Made by a program: the position numbers and the translations under genes. Positions 8,426-17,181 of a DNA stretch of 64,000 bases are shown piece after piece. Location: positions 124,001-188,000 of the forward strand of contig NZ_CAJVAS010000007.1 in NCBI RefSeq assembly GCF_910593845.1, given 5' to 3'. The notes under the pieces were generated by a model. That model was given only the letters and a program-made list of their open reading frames with translations. It ran no database searches and had not been told where the DNA came from. This stretch comes from Paenibacillus solanacearum. Lineage in GTDB: Bacteria > Bacillota > Bacilli > Paenibacillales > NBRC-103111. How positions within the stretch are numbered: the first letter of the stretch is position 1; the number at the start of each line of letters is the position of its first letter.

Positions 8426-9376
8426 CTAGCGCACATCCTCCGACGTTTCGATCAGCATCTCATATTGCCGCACCGTTAACGCGAGCTCGCTTTCGGCGTG
8501 GCGTTTGGCCTTCTCCAGTCCGTCCGTCACGCTGCGCACCTCGCTGCGCTTTTGGCTCACCTGAGCAAGCGTGTCTTTGATTTTTCCCTGCACGATCCAA
8601 TCCGACACCAGCCCGTCAAAAAAATAATCAGAGAATTTCAAAAAGCCGCTCATGTTGATGCGGATATCGAGCGTTACGCGAACGTCCTTCAGCTCCTGCT
8701 CGAACCGGTATAGACTGTTCTGAGCTCGCCTTATGGCATCCATCGCGTCATCCATGCGATTGTGCTTGATTTGCGTCGACATCAGCCCGCCGCCCAGCAT
8801 GTCGTACGTTCCCCAGTTTTTGGCGGATTCCAGCAGTTCCAGCGCATGATTCAAATAAAACAGCACCGAGCCGCCTTCGCGAAGCGCCTCCGACAACTCC
8901 TTCACATTCGCCTGAAGCTCCGTCTTCCGCTCCGCGAGCGCCAGCAGCTCCTCGCTTTTGCCGGTGCCTGCCTCCCGGATCATCCGTTCTTTCTCCTGCA
9001 TAATGTGTTGAACGTCAAGCTCCCAGCCTGCAACGTCCCGCAGCTTTTGCTCCAGCTCGGCAATCTGCAACCGGAGGTCGAGCACATGGGAGCTGGCTTC
9101 GTCATGCTTCAGCTTCGCCTCCAGCACTTCCTTACGCTCTTGGGCCAGCTTCTCTTCCTTGGATTGCAGCAGCGTATACAGCACGGAGGAAAACGAAAGG
9201 CGGGTCAGCTTCTCGACATCCCGCTCCTCCCTAGCCAGCTGCTCCTCCCATAGGCGCTGCTTGCGTTCCCCGATTTCCAGATCTTTCCGCAGCCGTTCGA
9301 GCCGTTCCTGCCAGACGGTTTGCAGACGCCCTTTCTCCCGCGCTTCCGCCAGCTCCTCATTCACCCGTTTGAACAT
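8426..9376 (-). CDS. Coiled-coil protein of unknown function
   Basis: 316 residues. The first 150 and the last 60 residues are dominated by charged heptads (repeated EEK, LAQER, ELEQKL) predicting long coiled coils; the middle third (about residues 180-250) holds a less charged segment with NWGTYDMLGGGLMST and a MSGFLKFSDYFFDGLVSDW stretch that looks like a folded or membrane-interacting region. No signal peptide. The ATG at 9376 has AAAGGTGG 7 nt upstream. I do not recognise a characterised family. An inverted repeat (GCTTTTGC/GCAAAAGC, 8389-8412) just after the stop may be a weak terminator. Confidence 0.8.
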   Translation of the reverse strand: MFKRVNEELAEAREKGRLQTVWQERLERLRKDLEIGERKQRLWEEQLAREERDVEKLTRLSFSSVLYTLLQSKEEKLAQERKEVLEAKLKHDEASSHVLDLRLQIAELEQKLRDVAGWELDVQHIMQEKERMIREAGTGKSEELLALAERKTELQANVKELSEALREGGSVLFYLNHALELLESAKNWGTYDMLGGGLMSTQIKHNRMDDAMDAIRRAQNSLYRFEQELKDVRVTLDIRINMSGFLKFSDYFFDGLVSDWIVQGKIKDTLAQVSQKRSEVRSVTDGLEKAKRHAESELALTVRQYEMLIETSEDVR

Positions 9377-9588
9377 GCTCCGCCCACCTTTCCGATTAAC
9401 AAGCTGTTGTATATTTAACGGGCCGACGACCGGAACGTTTCAATATTGTGCATTTCAGCGCGGAAGCTCGTTGTCCGGCGGGGTTGGAGGGGTTACGTCC
9501 AGCCACTTTCCAGCTCATCGTGTGCCGGGCGAAAACGTCTTTTACTGTGGGAGCTGCATGGATTTTGTCCGAGCCGCTTTCCAGCGAT

Positions 9589-9795
9589 TCACATGTCGAG
9601 CGGCTTCTTTTCACCGGCGCGGAACAACTTATTTGAAGCGAACCATAAAACGGGCGGTACGGAAAAAAATCCGATCACCAGCGCTCCGCTGAATCCCGCC
9701 GTACCGTACATTTCGCCGAACAACATGCATGCCGCAATCCAAACGGCCAGCATAACCAGAAATACGGCGCACAACATTCCGATCTTCTTTAACAA
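9589..9795 (-). CDS. Small two-helix membrane protein, TTG start
   Basis: 68 residues. Starts LKKIGMLCAVFLVMLAVW and has two hydrophobic helices (about residues 7-25 and 34-50), ending in a charged tail KLFRAGEKKPLDM; the signature of a small integral membrane protein. AAAGGAGG lies 8 nt before the TTG at 9795, and no ATG is suitably placed, so the ribosome binding site decides the start. An in-frame codon at 9891 would give a longer product with a non-hydrophobic leader and is less likely. Function unknown. Confidence 0.7.
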   Translation of the reverse strand: MLKKIGMLCAVFLVMLAVWIAACMLFGEMYGTAGFSGALVIGFFSVPPVLWFASNKLFRAGEKKPLDM

Positions 9796-9918
9796 AGGAA
9801 CCGCCTCCTTTGAACCGCCGGTTGATGACCAACCTCTAGCGAAAGACTTTAAAGACTTGCACACATGCGCGCTAGCGAATCCGTTCGACAATATTGCGGC
9901 GAGGTTCAGAACATTGTA

Positions 9919-10914
9919 TCATTCGGCCAGCCTCACAATCGTCCTGCCTTTGCCTGTTCCCTTTAGCGCTTGCTCCAACGTTCCGGGGAGCTCATCAAGC
10001 GTAATCTCTCGGCAAATGGCGTCTAGCCCCTTCGGCTTCAAATCTCCCCCAAGCCGGTTCCATAGCTCCGCTCGGGTATCCGCTCTGCAATACACCGAAT
10101 CGATTCCTAGCAGATTGACGCCGCGCAATATAAAAGGATACACCGTCGTCGGCACGTCCGCTCCGCCGGTTACGCCGCAGGCCGCGACGGAACCGCCGTA
10201 ACGCATCGATCCGAGCGCGAACGCGAGCGTCTGCCCGCCGACCGTGTCGACCGCGCCGGCCCAGCGCTGCCGCTGCAGCGGGGGAATCGCTTCCGGGGTC
10301 AACGCCGAACGGTGCAATATGGCAGCCGCGCCCAACTGCCGTAAATGATCATGCTCCTCGTCTTTTCCCGTGCTTGCCTCGACTTCGTAGCCAAGCCCCG
10401 CCAGCATTGCGACCGCGAGGCTGCCGACGCCGCCGGAAGCGCCGGTGACCAGCACCGGCCCGTCGCCGGGCGTAAGCCCGTTCTGCTCCAGCCGGTGAAT
10501 GGACAGCGCTGCCGTAAAGCCGGCGGTACCGAGCGCCATCGCTTCCCGGAGCGTAAGCCCTGGCGGCAGTGGCACAAGCCAGTCGGCCGGTACGCGGGCG
10601 AGCTCGCTGTAGCCGCCGAAATGCGATATCCCGAGCTCATATCCGGTAGCGATGACCGGATCGCCAGGTCGGAACCGCGCATCGCTCGATTCCACCACCG
10701 TCCCGGCCATATCGATTCCGGGCACCATCGGATAGGCTTTTACGATTTTATTGTTTGGCGAAGCCGCCATCGCGTCCTTGTAGTTCACGCTGGAGTAGGC
10801 TACGCGCAGCGTGACGTTCCCTGCCGGCAAATCCGCCGGCGATAGCGTTTGTAACTCCGCGGCCCCTGCTCCTCCCGAACGGTTCACGACAAAAGCCCGA
10901 AATGTCTCCTGCAT
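9919..10914 (-). CDS. YhdH/YhfP-family zinc-independent quinone oxidoreductase (acryloyl-CoA reductase type)
   Basis: 331 residues, the usual length. It has the family's N-terminal VAYSSVNYKDAMA, the PMVPGIDMAGTV segment and an NADPH-binding LVTGASGGVGSLAVAML Rossmann motif near residues 155-172; the C-terminus keeps GVNLLGIDSV. This is a medium-chain dehydrogenase/reductase without structural zinc, reducing an alpha,beta-unsaturated thioester, ketone or quinone with NADPH. Start: ATG at 10914 with GAGG 10 nt upstream; a TTG at 10920 is an alternative with a short spacing. It follows the DinB gene by 49 nt on the same strand. Confidence 0.9.
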   Translation of the reverse strand: MQETFRAFVVNRSGGAGAAELQTLSPADLPAGNVTLRVAYSSVNYKDAMAASPNNKIVKAYPMVPGIDMAGTVVESSDARFRPGDPVIATGYELGISHFGGYSELARVPADWLVPLPPGLTLREAMALGTAGFTAALSIHRLEQNGLTPGDGPVLVTGASGGVGSLAVAMLAGLGYEVEASTGKDEEHDHLRQLGAAAILHRSALTPEAIPPLQRQRWAGAVDTVGGQTLAFALGSMRYGGSVAACGVTGGADVPTTVYPFILRGVNLLGIDSVYCRADTRAELWNRLGGDLKPKGLDAICREITLDELPGTLEQALKGTGKGRTIVRLAE

Positions 10915-10963
10915 TTTCAATCATCCTCTGCTCTAGCTTGCGCTGCAATGGCGTGGAGTTATG

Positions 10964-11494
10964 TTACCGGACAGCGGACAAATACCGTTCCTTGATTACG
11001 CGGCAATGATGAAGCTCGTGGCCGGCGATCACGTAGGCAAGCGCTCTCGCACTCGTTTCGATCCCGTTTACGTTCCCTTTGCGCATCCACGCTTCATCGG
11101 GCATCCCGCTGAGTAAGCTAAGCGTTGACAGGCGAACGACAGCGAGTTCATCGATCAAATACTTCAGCGGCTGCTGATCGAAAGCCGCACCGGAGACAAA
11201 AGCTTCCTCACTAAACCCTGGCAGCATCGTTTGATCGCCCCGTCCAACGCGCAGAAGGCGATAGCTCATTATACGCTCCGTATCGGCTATGTGCCCGAGC
11301 ACCTCTTTCAAGCTCCACTTGCCTGGAGCATAGCGGAAGCTTCCTTGCTCCTCGGTCACTTGATCCAGCATGCTCTTCGTTTGCTCCGACTGCTCGGCCA
11401 GCAAATCGGCCAGATAACCCTCAGGTACTAATTTGATATATTGGCCAAAGTAAGAAGCATACTCGGTTGACTCTGGCTTACGCAGCATTGCCAT
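10964..11494 (-). CDS. DinB-family metal-dependent protein
   Basis: 176 residues. Four-helix DinB/YfiT-like fold: a W-S-L-KEVLGHIADTE motif with the first metal histidine and a C-terminal GHELHH pair giving the other two. Members are often thiol S-transferases (bacillithiol-dependent); that role here is inference. The ATG at 11494 follows GGAGGGG with 6 nt spacing; a start at 11533 is open but would contain that site. Likely co-transcribed with the downstream oxidoreductase. Confidence 0.88.
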   Translation of the reverse strand: MAMLRKPESTEYASYFGQYIKLVPEGYLADLLAEQSEQTKSMLDQVTEEQGSFRYAPGKWSLKEVLGHIADTERIMSYRLLRVGRGDQTMLPGFSEEAFVSGAAFDQQPLKYLIDELAVVRLSTLSLLSGMPDEAWMRKGNVNGIETSARALAYVIAGHELHHCRVIKERYLSAVR

Positions 11495-11681
11495 GCCGCT
11501 CCCCTCCCATTCGTTCGATGCAAGCACTCCCATTATAACCCATTTATATGCCGATTGTTAACCTATGTCCGAGTGGCAGGCTGCTTGGGTGAGGGGGCTG
11601 CCTTGTTGGGTCCGGCGAATAAATTATTGTCCAAATCGAACTCTGTTGAGGGGAATAATCAGGAATTTGCCGAATAATAGC

Positions 11682-11729
11682 CCAAATCGAATAATTCAGA
11701 GGGCTAACCCTCTGAATTATTCGATTTGG
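11682..11729. repeat. Perfect 22-bp inverted repeat with 4-nt loop
   Basis: Arms 11682-11703 and 11708-11729 (CCAAATCGAATAATTCAGAG plus GG, then its exact complement) around CTAA. No T-run follows on either strand. Related imperfect sequence precedes it at about 11628-11660 (TTGTCCAAATCGAA then TCTGTTGAGGGG). Probably a mobile or repetitive intergenic palindrome rather than a plain terminator. Confidence 0.85.
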
Positions 11730-11884
11730 TACACTGTAGCGTAAAAATCGTTAAATCGCGACAATTTTAGTTCGATTTGTCGACATATTAATCCGGACGT
11801 CCCTGCTAGAACGGTAAGTTTCGCATATATGCAGAGCCACGATGCGGACATGTGCAGCGTCCTCCCTCGCGACTCGCCTCCACA

Positions 11885-11920
11885 CGTTAATTCCACGTCC
11901 GGCGTTAATCCCACGTCCGG
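11885..11920. repeat. 18-bp tandem direct repeat (two units)
   Basis: Units CGTTAATTCCACGTCCGG and CGTTAATCCCACGTCCGG lie head to tail with one mismatch. No gene spans them; they may be replication slippage products or paired protein-binding sites. Confidence 0.75.
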
Positions 11921-12261
11921 CCGTCATGGCCCGCGCCGCAAGGTCCGCGATCGACCGATAGCCGGGGAGCTGATCCGCCTTCTGGCCGTGCTCCTTCACT
12001 ACACTGCCAGGCAACATGCCAGGAGAAGGTATACCACGTTCATCGCCTCCGCCACGCAAGCCCGATTTCAATAATTGTATGCGCAGAGCTCCTTCGTGCA
12101 CGCACTTCACTCACCATCGCGACCTAACCTCGCCGCGGTCGCGCAGCGCTCTGCCTAGCGACAAAGCAGCCTCGCAGCGACGATTCGGCACTCTCTCGGT
12201 TCGTCGCGCCCCGCCGAATCCATGCAGCTCCCCTCAACGCTCCCCGCTGCTGCAATGTAAA

Positions 12262-12293
12262 GAAGCATCCGGCGTACATTCGCCGAATGCTTC
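12262..12293 (-). terminator. Rho-independent terminator after rph
   Basis: On the minus strand GAAGCAT-TC-GGCG-AATGTA-CGCC-GG-ATGCTTC is followed by TTTACATT, starting 10 nt after the stop codon of the phosphotransferase gene. Confidence 0.7.
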
Positions 12294-12302
12294 CAACTGT
12301 TG

Positions 12303-14972
12303 TCACTTGCGCTCCAGCACAAGCACGTAGCCGCGCGTGCCGTCCAGGCGGATGCGGTCGCCGTCACGGATCAATTCGGTCGCCCGATCGATGCCGACGA
12401 CGGCCGGCAATCCGTACTCGCGGGCGACTACAGCGCCATGCGTCATGAGGCCGCCGACCTCCATGACGAGGCCGACCGCGGAATGAAACAGCGGCGTCCA
12501 GCCGGGGTCGGTGAACGGCGCGATCATGATCTCGCCTTTGCTCAGCTTCGCTTCTTCCGGCCGCAGCACAACGCGGGCGATGCCTTCGATAACGCCCGCG
12601 GACACGGGCGTGCCGAGCAAAGCACCTTCCGGCGCGTCCTGCTGCTTGCGGCGGCCGGTAACGATTTCGCCTTCGCTTGTCATGAGACGAGGCGGGGTAA
12701 GGGCGCGATAGCGTTCGAACTCCTGCTTCCGCAGCGGCAGCAGTTCATCGAGTCCATCGATCCGTTCTCCCCGCGTCAGCCGGAGCAGTTCATCCAGCGA
12801 CAAGTAAAACACATCTTCCTTGTCCGTCAGGACCCCCGCCTCCGCCAGAAGGCGCCCTTCATCGCACAGCGCCTCGCGAATCATCCCGAAATGCTGCATC
12901 ATCAAATATTTCGGATGCTCGCGCAGCCCCATCAAGCCGCGAAAGACGGCGATGCCTCGCGCCATTAGCGCCGCTTTGAGCCCGCCCAGCGGCTGGGCCC
13001 GCAGACGCGACAGCACGTCTTGCTCCGCCGCTCTCGCTTCATCGGCGCCTTGCGCAAACTTGGTCCGATGCTCGCCGGGCTTCATACTGCGCAAGTGGCT
13101 GACGATGGACGGGAGCAGCGTCGCAGGATCGTCGCGCCAGCGCGGCCGTGTCACATCGATCTCGCCCGGGCTGCGCATGCCGTACTTTTCCATGAACCGG
13201 TCCCACGCTTGACCGAAGACATCGCCCCCCTCGACTTGGCGCAATTGCTCTCGAAACCGCTTCGGCTCGCAGTGCTGAAGCAGCTCGATCACTTGCGGAT
13301 AAGGCCGTGCCGCGTCGGCCAAATCGCCGATAATGAGTCCCATCTCGCTCGTCACGTTGCCGGGCAGCGACTTGTTCAGCACGTGCACGATGTCCGGCTC
13401 GCCAAGCCAGCGTTCCAACATCACGCGGATGAGGCGCGACGAAATGATGCCGGCCAGCGGATAAGGCATAAGCTCCTGAAACATCCGCCGAAGCAGTGCA
13501 CCGATCTGCTCCTGAATCCGCTCGACTCGCTCCGGTCCGGTTACGCCGCTCAGCCGGCTTTTCCCCTCGCGGACAGAGGCCTCAATATAAGCGTTCACGG
13601 TCGGATGCGCCTTCGACACCGACGCGAACAGCAAGTTGCGCGCTCCGCGTAAAAGAATGCGACCGGCAAACCCAGCAACCTGTCGTTTCAATCCGGGCAC
13701 GCGAGGCAAATGACGGACAAACGATTCGCGCTGCACGAACTCGCCGACGCCGCTCCCGATCAGCTCGTCGATACCGCTCACCAGCTTCGGCACCAACTTC
13801 CTCGCAGGCTTTAATGCTAGCAGCGGCGTAATGTCGAGGAACATGCGCCCCCCTGCGGCGGCGGCATATTTGCTTTCGGCGCGCACCGACGATTTGCCGA
13901 ACGGAAACATCGTCTTCAGCAGCGAAAGGCCCATCGGCTTGATCGCATCGGTCATCATTTGCTGGTGGCCGAACGATAGGAGAAGATGCGGGCTTTCTCC
14001 CGGGGGCACAGAGACGGGAGCGAGCGGGTACAGCGATGTGATCGGGCGGCTCTGCACGATAAAAAAACGCCCCTCCGCAAAGCACCATTCAATATCCTGA
14101 TCCGAGCCGTAATGCTTCCGAATGCTCTCCCCAATCGCGGCCAGCTCCACAATATGCGAGTCGCCAAGTGCCTGCCGCTCCTGGTCTTCCTGCGGGAGCT
14201 CCCGCGTAACCGTGCCGCCTTCGGGCAAGGAGTAAATGGCAAGTTTTTTTCGGGCGATTTTTTTGCCGAAAATAGCTCCCGACCGGACTTGATACAAGTC
14301 GGCGGAAACCAACCCCGAGACGAGCGCTTCTCCTAGGCCGAAGCTCGCATCGATCGTCGTCGTGCCGCGATGGCCAGTGACCGGGTCGGCGGTGAACATA
14401 ATGCCGGACACGTCGGGAAATACCATTTGCTGCACGACGACGGAAAGCAGGACCGCGCGGTGATCGAAGCGGTTTTTGGCACGATAGGAGATCGCCCGGT
14501 CGGTGAACAGCGAAGCCCAGCACCGGCGGATCGCCAGCATGAGCGGCTCCTCGCCGCAAATGTTCAAATACGTATCCTGCTGGCCCGCGAACGACGCCGT
14601 CGGCAAGTCTTCCGCCGTTGCGCTGGACCGGACGGCATACGCCTTGTTCTCGCCCGACCTGTGCAAGGCCGCGGCGATAGCCGAGCGAATAGATTCAGGA
14701 ATCGGGAGCGTCATCAGGTGGTCGCGGATCATGCGTCCCAGCGAAGCGATTTGCTGCAAATCATCCGCCTGAACCTGGTCAAGCCGGCGGTAATATTCCG
14801 GCATTTCCGCGCTTTGCCGGGCAAAAGCCGAAAAAGCTGCCGTCGTTACGCAAAATCCACTCGGGACCGGAAAGCCGGCCTGCGTCATTTCACCCAGATT
14901 CGCCCCCTTGCCGCCGACGAGCGGAAGGCTGCTTTTGTCAATGCGGTCAAAATCGAGCACCATTTCGTTCAT
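12303..14972 (-). CDS. rph: Rifamycin-inactivating phosphotransferase-like / PEP synthase-family enzyme
   Basis: 889 residues, close to the roughly 865-870 of characterised rifampin phosphotransferases. Order: N-terminal ATP-binding domain (LVGGKGANLGEM, AVRSSATAEDLPTASFAG), a middle region with LREHPKYLMMQHF and DKEDVFYLSLDELL characteristic of the RPH rifamycin-binding part, and a C-terminal swivelling PEP-utiliser domain with the phospho-histidine in GGLMTHGAVVAREYG. RPH transfers the beta-phosphate of ATP to the C21 hydroxyl of rifamycins, inactivating them. ATG at 14972 with AAAGGAG 10 nt upstream; a GTG at 14981 is too close to that site. A TetR-family gene lies 15 nt upstream in the same operon. 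A true PEP synthase is the alternative, but the middle region argues for RPH. Confidence 0.85.
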   Translation of the reverse strand: MNEMVLDFDRIDKSSLPLVGGKGANLGEMTQAGFPVPSGFCVTTAAFSAFARQSAEMPEYYRRLDQVQADDLQQIASLGRMIRDHLMTLPIPESIRSAIAAALHRSGENKAYAVRSSATAEDLPTASFAGQQDTYLNICGEEPLMLAIRRCWASLFTDRAISYRAKNRFDHRAVLLSVVVQQMVFPDVSGIMFTADPVTGHRGTTTIDASFGLGEALVSGLVSADLYQVRSGAIFGKKIARKKLAIYSLPEGGTVTRELPQEDQERQALGDSHIVELAAIGESIRKHYGSDQDIEWCFAEGRFFIVQSRPITSLYPLAPVSVPPGESPHLLLSFGHQQMMTDAIKPMGLSLLKTMFPFGKSSVRAESKYAAAAGGRMFLDITPLLALKPARKLVPKLVSGIDELIGSGVGEFVQRESFVRHLPRVPGLKRQVAGFAGRILLRGARNLLFASVSKAHPTVNAYIEASVREGKSRLSGVTGPERVERIQEQIGALLRRMFQELMPYPLAGIISSRLIRVMLERWLGEPDIVHVLNKSLPGNVTSEMGLIIGDLADAARPYPQVIELLQHCEPKRFREQLRQVEGGDVFGQAWDRFMEKYGMRSPGEIDVTRPRWRDDPATLLPSIVSHLRSMKPGEHRTKFAQGADEARAAEQDVLSRLRAQPLGGLKAALMARGIAVFRGLMGLREHPKYLMMQHFGMIREALCDEGRLLAEAGVLTDKEDVFYLSLDELLRLTRGERIDGLDELLPLRKQEFERYRALTPPRLMTSEGEIVTGRRKQQDAPEGALLGTPVSAGVIEGIARVVLRPEEAKLSKGEIMIAPFTDPGWTPLFHSAVGLVMEVGGLMTHGAVVAREYGLPAVVGIDRATELIRDGDRIRLDGTRGYVLVLERK

Positions 14973-14987
14973 CACATGCACGCTCCT

Positions 14988-15563
14988 TTATGGTTTCCGG
15001 TTCGCGCGGAGTCCCTCCAAAAACAGCAAAAACAACGTATCCGCTACCTCCGGTATAGCCACCCCATGTTTTGCGGCAAAATCCGGCCGGACCATTCGCT
15101 GGATGCTGTCCATCATCATTGCGGCCACGAGACGGGGATGAACGTCACGTATTTGTCCAGCCTGCTTCGCTCGGGTCAGCAGCTCCTCGATAAACACGAG
15201 CTGGCGGGCGCGAAATTGCTCCAGCCGTTCCCACAACCCCGGCGCGAATTTCTGAATATCTTCCAAAAAGATCGGATGAAGCTTCACTAGCTCCCCCTTG
15301 ATGCCGTAGAACGTTTTCCGCAGCACGCCGAGCGGATCGTCCTCGCGCTTCAACTGCTCCGTGATGCTGCCCGCGATTGCGTTCATCGTTAAGCCGAGCA
15401 CAGCTTCGGCAATCTCTTCCTTTCCGCTGAAATACAAGTAAAGCGTCTTCTTGCTCATTCCGAGCCGCGCCGCCAGCTCACTGAGCGTCACGCTTCGATA
15501 TCCTTTGGTATGGAACAGCTCGGCAGCTTCTTTCACAATGCGCCCTTTAACCATATCCTCCAT
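14988..15563 (-). CDS. TetR/AcrR-family transcriptional regulator
   Basis: 191 residues. The first 50 residues are a typical TetR DNA-binding domain (KGYRSVTLSELAARLGMSKK, then TLYLYFSGKEEI); the remainder is the helical ligand-binding and dimerisation part. GGAGG lies 8 nt before the ATG at 15563; the in-frame codon at 15581 is less well placed. It directly precedes the rifamycin phosphotransferase gene on the same strand, so it probably represses an rph operon and responds to a drug or metabolite (inference). An inverted repeat 26 nt upstream is its likely operator. Confidence 0.93.
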   Translation of the reverse strand: MEDMVKGRIVKEAAELFHTKGYRSVTLSELAARLGMSKKTLYLYFSGKEEIAEAVLGLTMNAIAGSITEQLKREDDPLGVLRKTFYGIKGELVKLHPIFLEDIQKFAPGLWERLEQFRARQLVFIEELLTRAKQAGQIRDVHPRLVAAMMMDSIQRMVRPDFAAKHGVAIPEVADTLFLLFLEGLRANRKP

Positions 15564-15588
15564 GATGTTGTCCTCCGTCATTACCTAA

Positions 15589-15614
15589 GAAACCATTAAA
15601 GTATTCTTGGTTTC
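15589..15614. promoter_or_regulatory. Candidate TetR operator
   Basis: Inverted repeat GAAACCA-N12-TGGTTTC, 26-51 nt upstream of the tetR start codon. Span and position fit autoregulation of a tetR-rph operon. Binding is inferred. Confidence 0.45.
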
Positions 15615-15982
15615 CATTGTATATCGTTCATCCCCTGCCGTCAATCCTGCAGTCTTAAAGTAAATCATAATGTGAAAGGCATAGTGTATAAGGCTTTAGT
15701 GTACAGGTTTATATGCGCAAGCCATAATGAGCAACGTCATAGCAAGTGATCGCACGCACTGTCGGCCAGCAAAAGTACAAGCAAGCTGGCTGCAAAAAAT
15801 CAACGTGCGCACATCATTACGTGCGTTTGTGCGCGCGATCGGACCACACCGCTGGAGCAGTCTGCAGGATAAGTGTCTTCGCTTCCCGGCCCCAGCACAA
15901 AATGATAACTCACCACAGACAGCTTTCGTTTCTTCATTTAGCCTATGTACTTGCCCCTCAAACCCTTCTCTCTCGGCAGCGA
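15615..15982. other. Intergenic gap upstream of tetR
   Basis: About 370 bp without a convincing gene. It should contain the tetR-rph promoter and, near 15806-15833, an inverted GCGCACA/TGTGCGC pair that could end the small upstream gene transcript. Confidence 0.45.
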
Positions 15983-16186
15983 TCAAGCATGATATCTTCC
16001 GATCGGCGCGTTCAGCACCCACTCCAGCAAGCCGGCCAGCTCCTCCAGCTGTGCAGATTGTGCCTCCAGCGAAGAAACCTCGGCCTCCCGGCCCGAAGCT
16101 TTGGCGGAAGCAAGCCGTTCATCCACTGATTTTTTCAACGCGTTCAGCTCATTCAGCTTGCGTTTCACTTGATTTTCCGTTCGCAT
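15983..16186 (-). CDS. Small coiled-coil protein
   Basis: 67 residues beginning MRTENQVKRKLNELNALKKS; almost entirely helical heptads rich in K, E, L and A, ending GLLEWVLNAPIGRYHA. GGAGGG lies 7 nt before the ATG at 16186, which separates it from a longer open frame upstream that lacks any coding character. No recognised domain. Probably cytoplasmic; function unknown. Confidence 0.75.
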   Translation of the reverse strand: MRTENQVKRKLNELNALKKSVDERLASAKASGREAEVSSLEAQSAQLEELAGLLEWVLNAPIGRYHA

Positions 16187-16377
16187 TTCTGTTCCCTCCG
16201 GCTTGTGTCGATTGATTGATCGTATTATATGCAAACAACCGGATCCGTTCAACCGGAAAAACAAAGTACTGGCATTCAGCCGGATGGACAATGATTCGCA
16301 GAACTCTGGAAATGGCCGTTTTCGTCCGAAACAGCCTACAGGATAAAAAGGTTCGACCGACAGCCTCGCATTGCTGA

Positions 16378-16404
16378 AACGCGCGCCTGGGATTCGCGCG
16401 CGTT
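16378..16404 (-). terminator. Weak GC-rich terminator-like hairpin after the 51-residue gene
   Basis: AACGCGCGC-N9-GCGCGCGTT, about 40 nt after the stop of the gene at 16444. Only three T follow on the minus strand, so termination is uncertain. The rest of the 257-bp gap (16187-16443) shows nothing else. Confidence 0.35.
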
Positions 16405-16443
16405 CGAACGCGACCGCCCTGCCGATTGCACCGCGCTGTACCA

Positions 16444-16599
16444 TCAATGAAATGTATTTATTTTTTTTTTCAACGATTCCGACTGCTTGACCAGCACTTC
16501 CAATTCCTTATGCATCTTTTGAAGATCTTTGAACATTTGCTTCATATCTTTATCCTCGGTCAAAATTTTGAGGGACTTATTAAACATTTCTTTGCTCAC
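16444..16599 (-). CDS. Small lysine-rich helical protein, GTG start
   Basis: 51 residues, beginning SKEMFNKSLKILTEDKDMK and ending ESLKKKINTFH; highly charged amphipathic helix, no membrane segment. GGGAGG lies 7 nt before the GTG at 16599 and sets the start; the longer open frame to 16755 adds a hydrophobic, out-of-character leader with no ribosome binding site. Function unknown; short conserved proteins of this kind are common in spore formers (inference). Confidence 0.7.
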   Translation of the reverse strand: MSKEMFNKSLKILTEDKDMKQMFKDLQKMHKELEVLVKQSESLKKKINTFH

Positions 16600-16742
16600 C
16601 GTACATCCTCCCCTTTCTGCTATCAGCATACGGGGCAGTTGTTTGCTGCGCATCAGCGGCTGTCCCGGCAAATAAAATCGGGCTGTCCGTGAAATAATAC
16701 AGATGCTGTCAATATATAGCGATACAGTGAGGAGGAGCAGGC

Positions 16743-16877
16743 ATGACTGGAGCAAACAACGGCGATACGAAAAGCTTCGTCGAGAAAATTCATGAAAATC
16801 AAGCGAAAGCCGAGAAGAATCAGAGATCGAGCGGAGACAATCATCCGGAAAAACAGCTGTCGAACAAGCAGCACTAA
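16743..16877 (+). CDS. DUF4023-family small protein
   Basis: 44 residues: starts MTGANNGDTKSFVEKIHENQ and ends HPEKQLSNKQH. The F-VEK-x-E-x-Q-KAEKN pattern and the terminal P-x-K-x-L-x-NKQH match my recollection of DUF4023, a short hydrophilic family of Bacillus and Paenibacillus. GAGGAGGAGC lies just upstream of the ATG with proper spacing. Divergent from the 51-residue gene, with a shared 143-bp promoter region. Biological role not known. Confidence 0.75.
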   Translation: MTGANNGDTKSFVEKIHENQAKAEKNQRSSGDNHPEKQLSNKQH

Positions 16878-17143
16878 TCCCGGAAGTACGGCTTCTTTCC
16901 GTTCCGATGCGAGCCCATGCAGGCGGCTTGCAGGGTCAGCAGAGGGTTGGCAGGATGGGACGGATTCTCCGGGAATGCGCCTGAGTCAACCGAAATCCGC
17001 CTAACTTCCCAAGTGTGATCCCTGGCGCAGATTGCAGTTGTGCTGAGCGGCGTTCGGTCGACCATCCCAAGTCAGCCGCACTCGACAGACACTGGACCAT
17101 CACCGCTGGCAATCGATGGCCCATTCGTCTCACATGATGAAGC

Positions 17144-17177
17144 AAAGGCCTGCACCCAGCGCCGGGTACAGGCCTTT
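17144..17177 (-). terminator. Terminator after the PhyH-family gene
   Basis: Arms AAAGGCCTGCACCC (17144-17157) and GGGTACAGGCCTTT (17164-17177) pair with a single mismatch; on the minus strand the hairpin begins a few nucleotides after the stop at 17182 and ends in CCTTTGCTTC. The preceding 266 bp (16878-17143) show no gene. Confidence 0.6.
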
Positions 17178-17181
17178 ACTT

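Larger units (their letters stand above)
11495..12261. other. Long gap with repeats but no recognised gene
   Basis: About 770 bp between the DinB start and the terminator after rph. It holds a perfect 22-bp inverted repeat, degenerate copies of its arm and an 18-bp tandem duplication (listed separately). Short open frames occur on both strands, but none has a convincing ribosome binding site or known homology. Confidence 0.6.
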
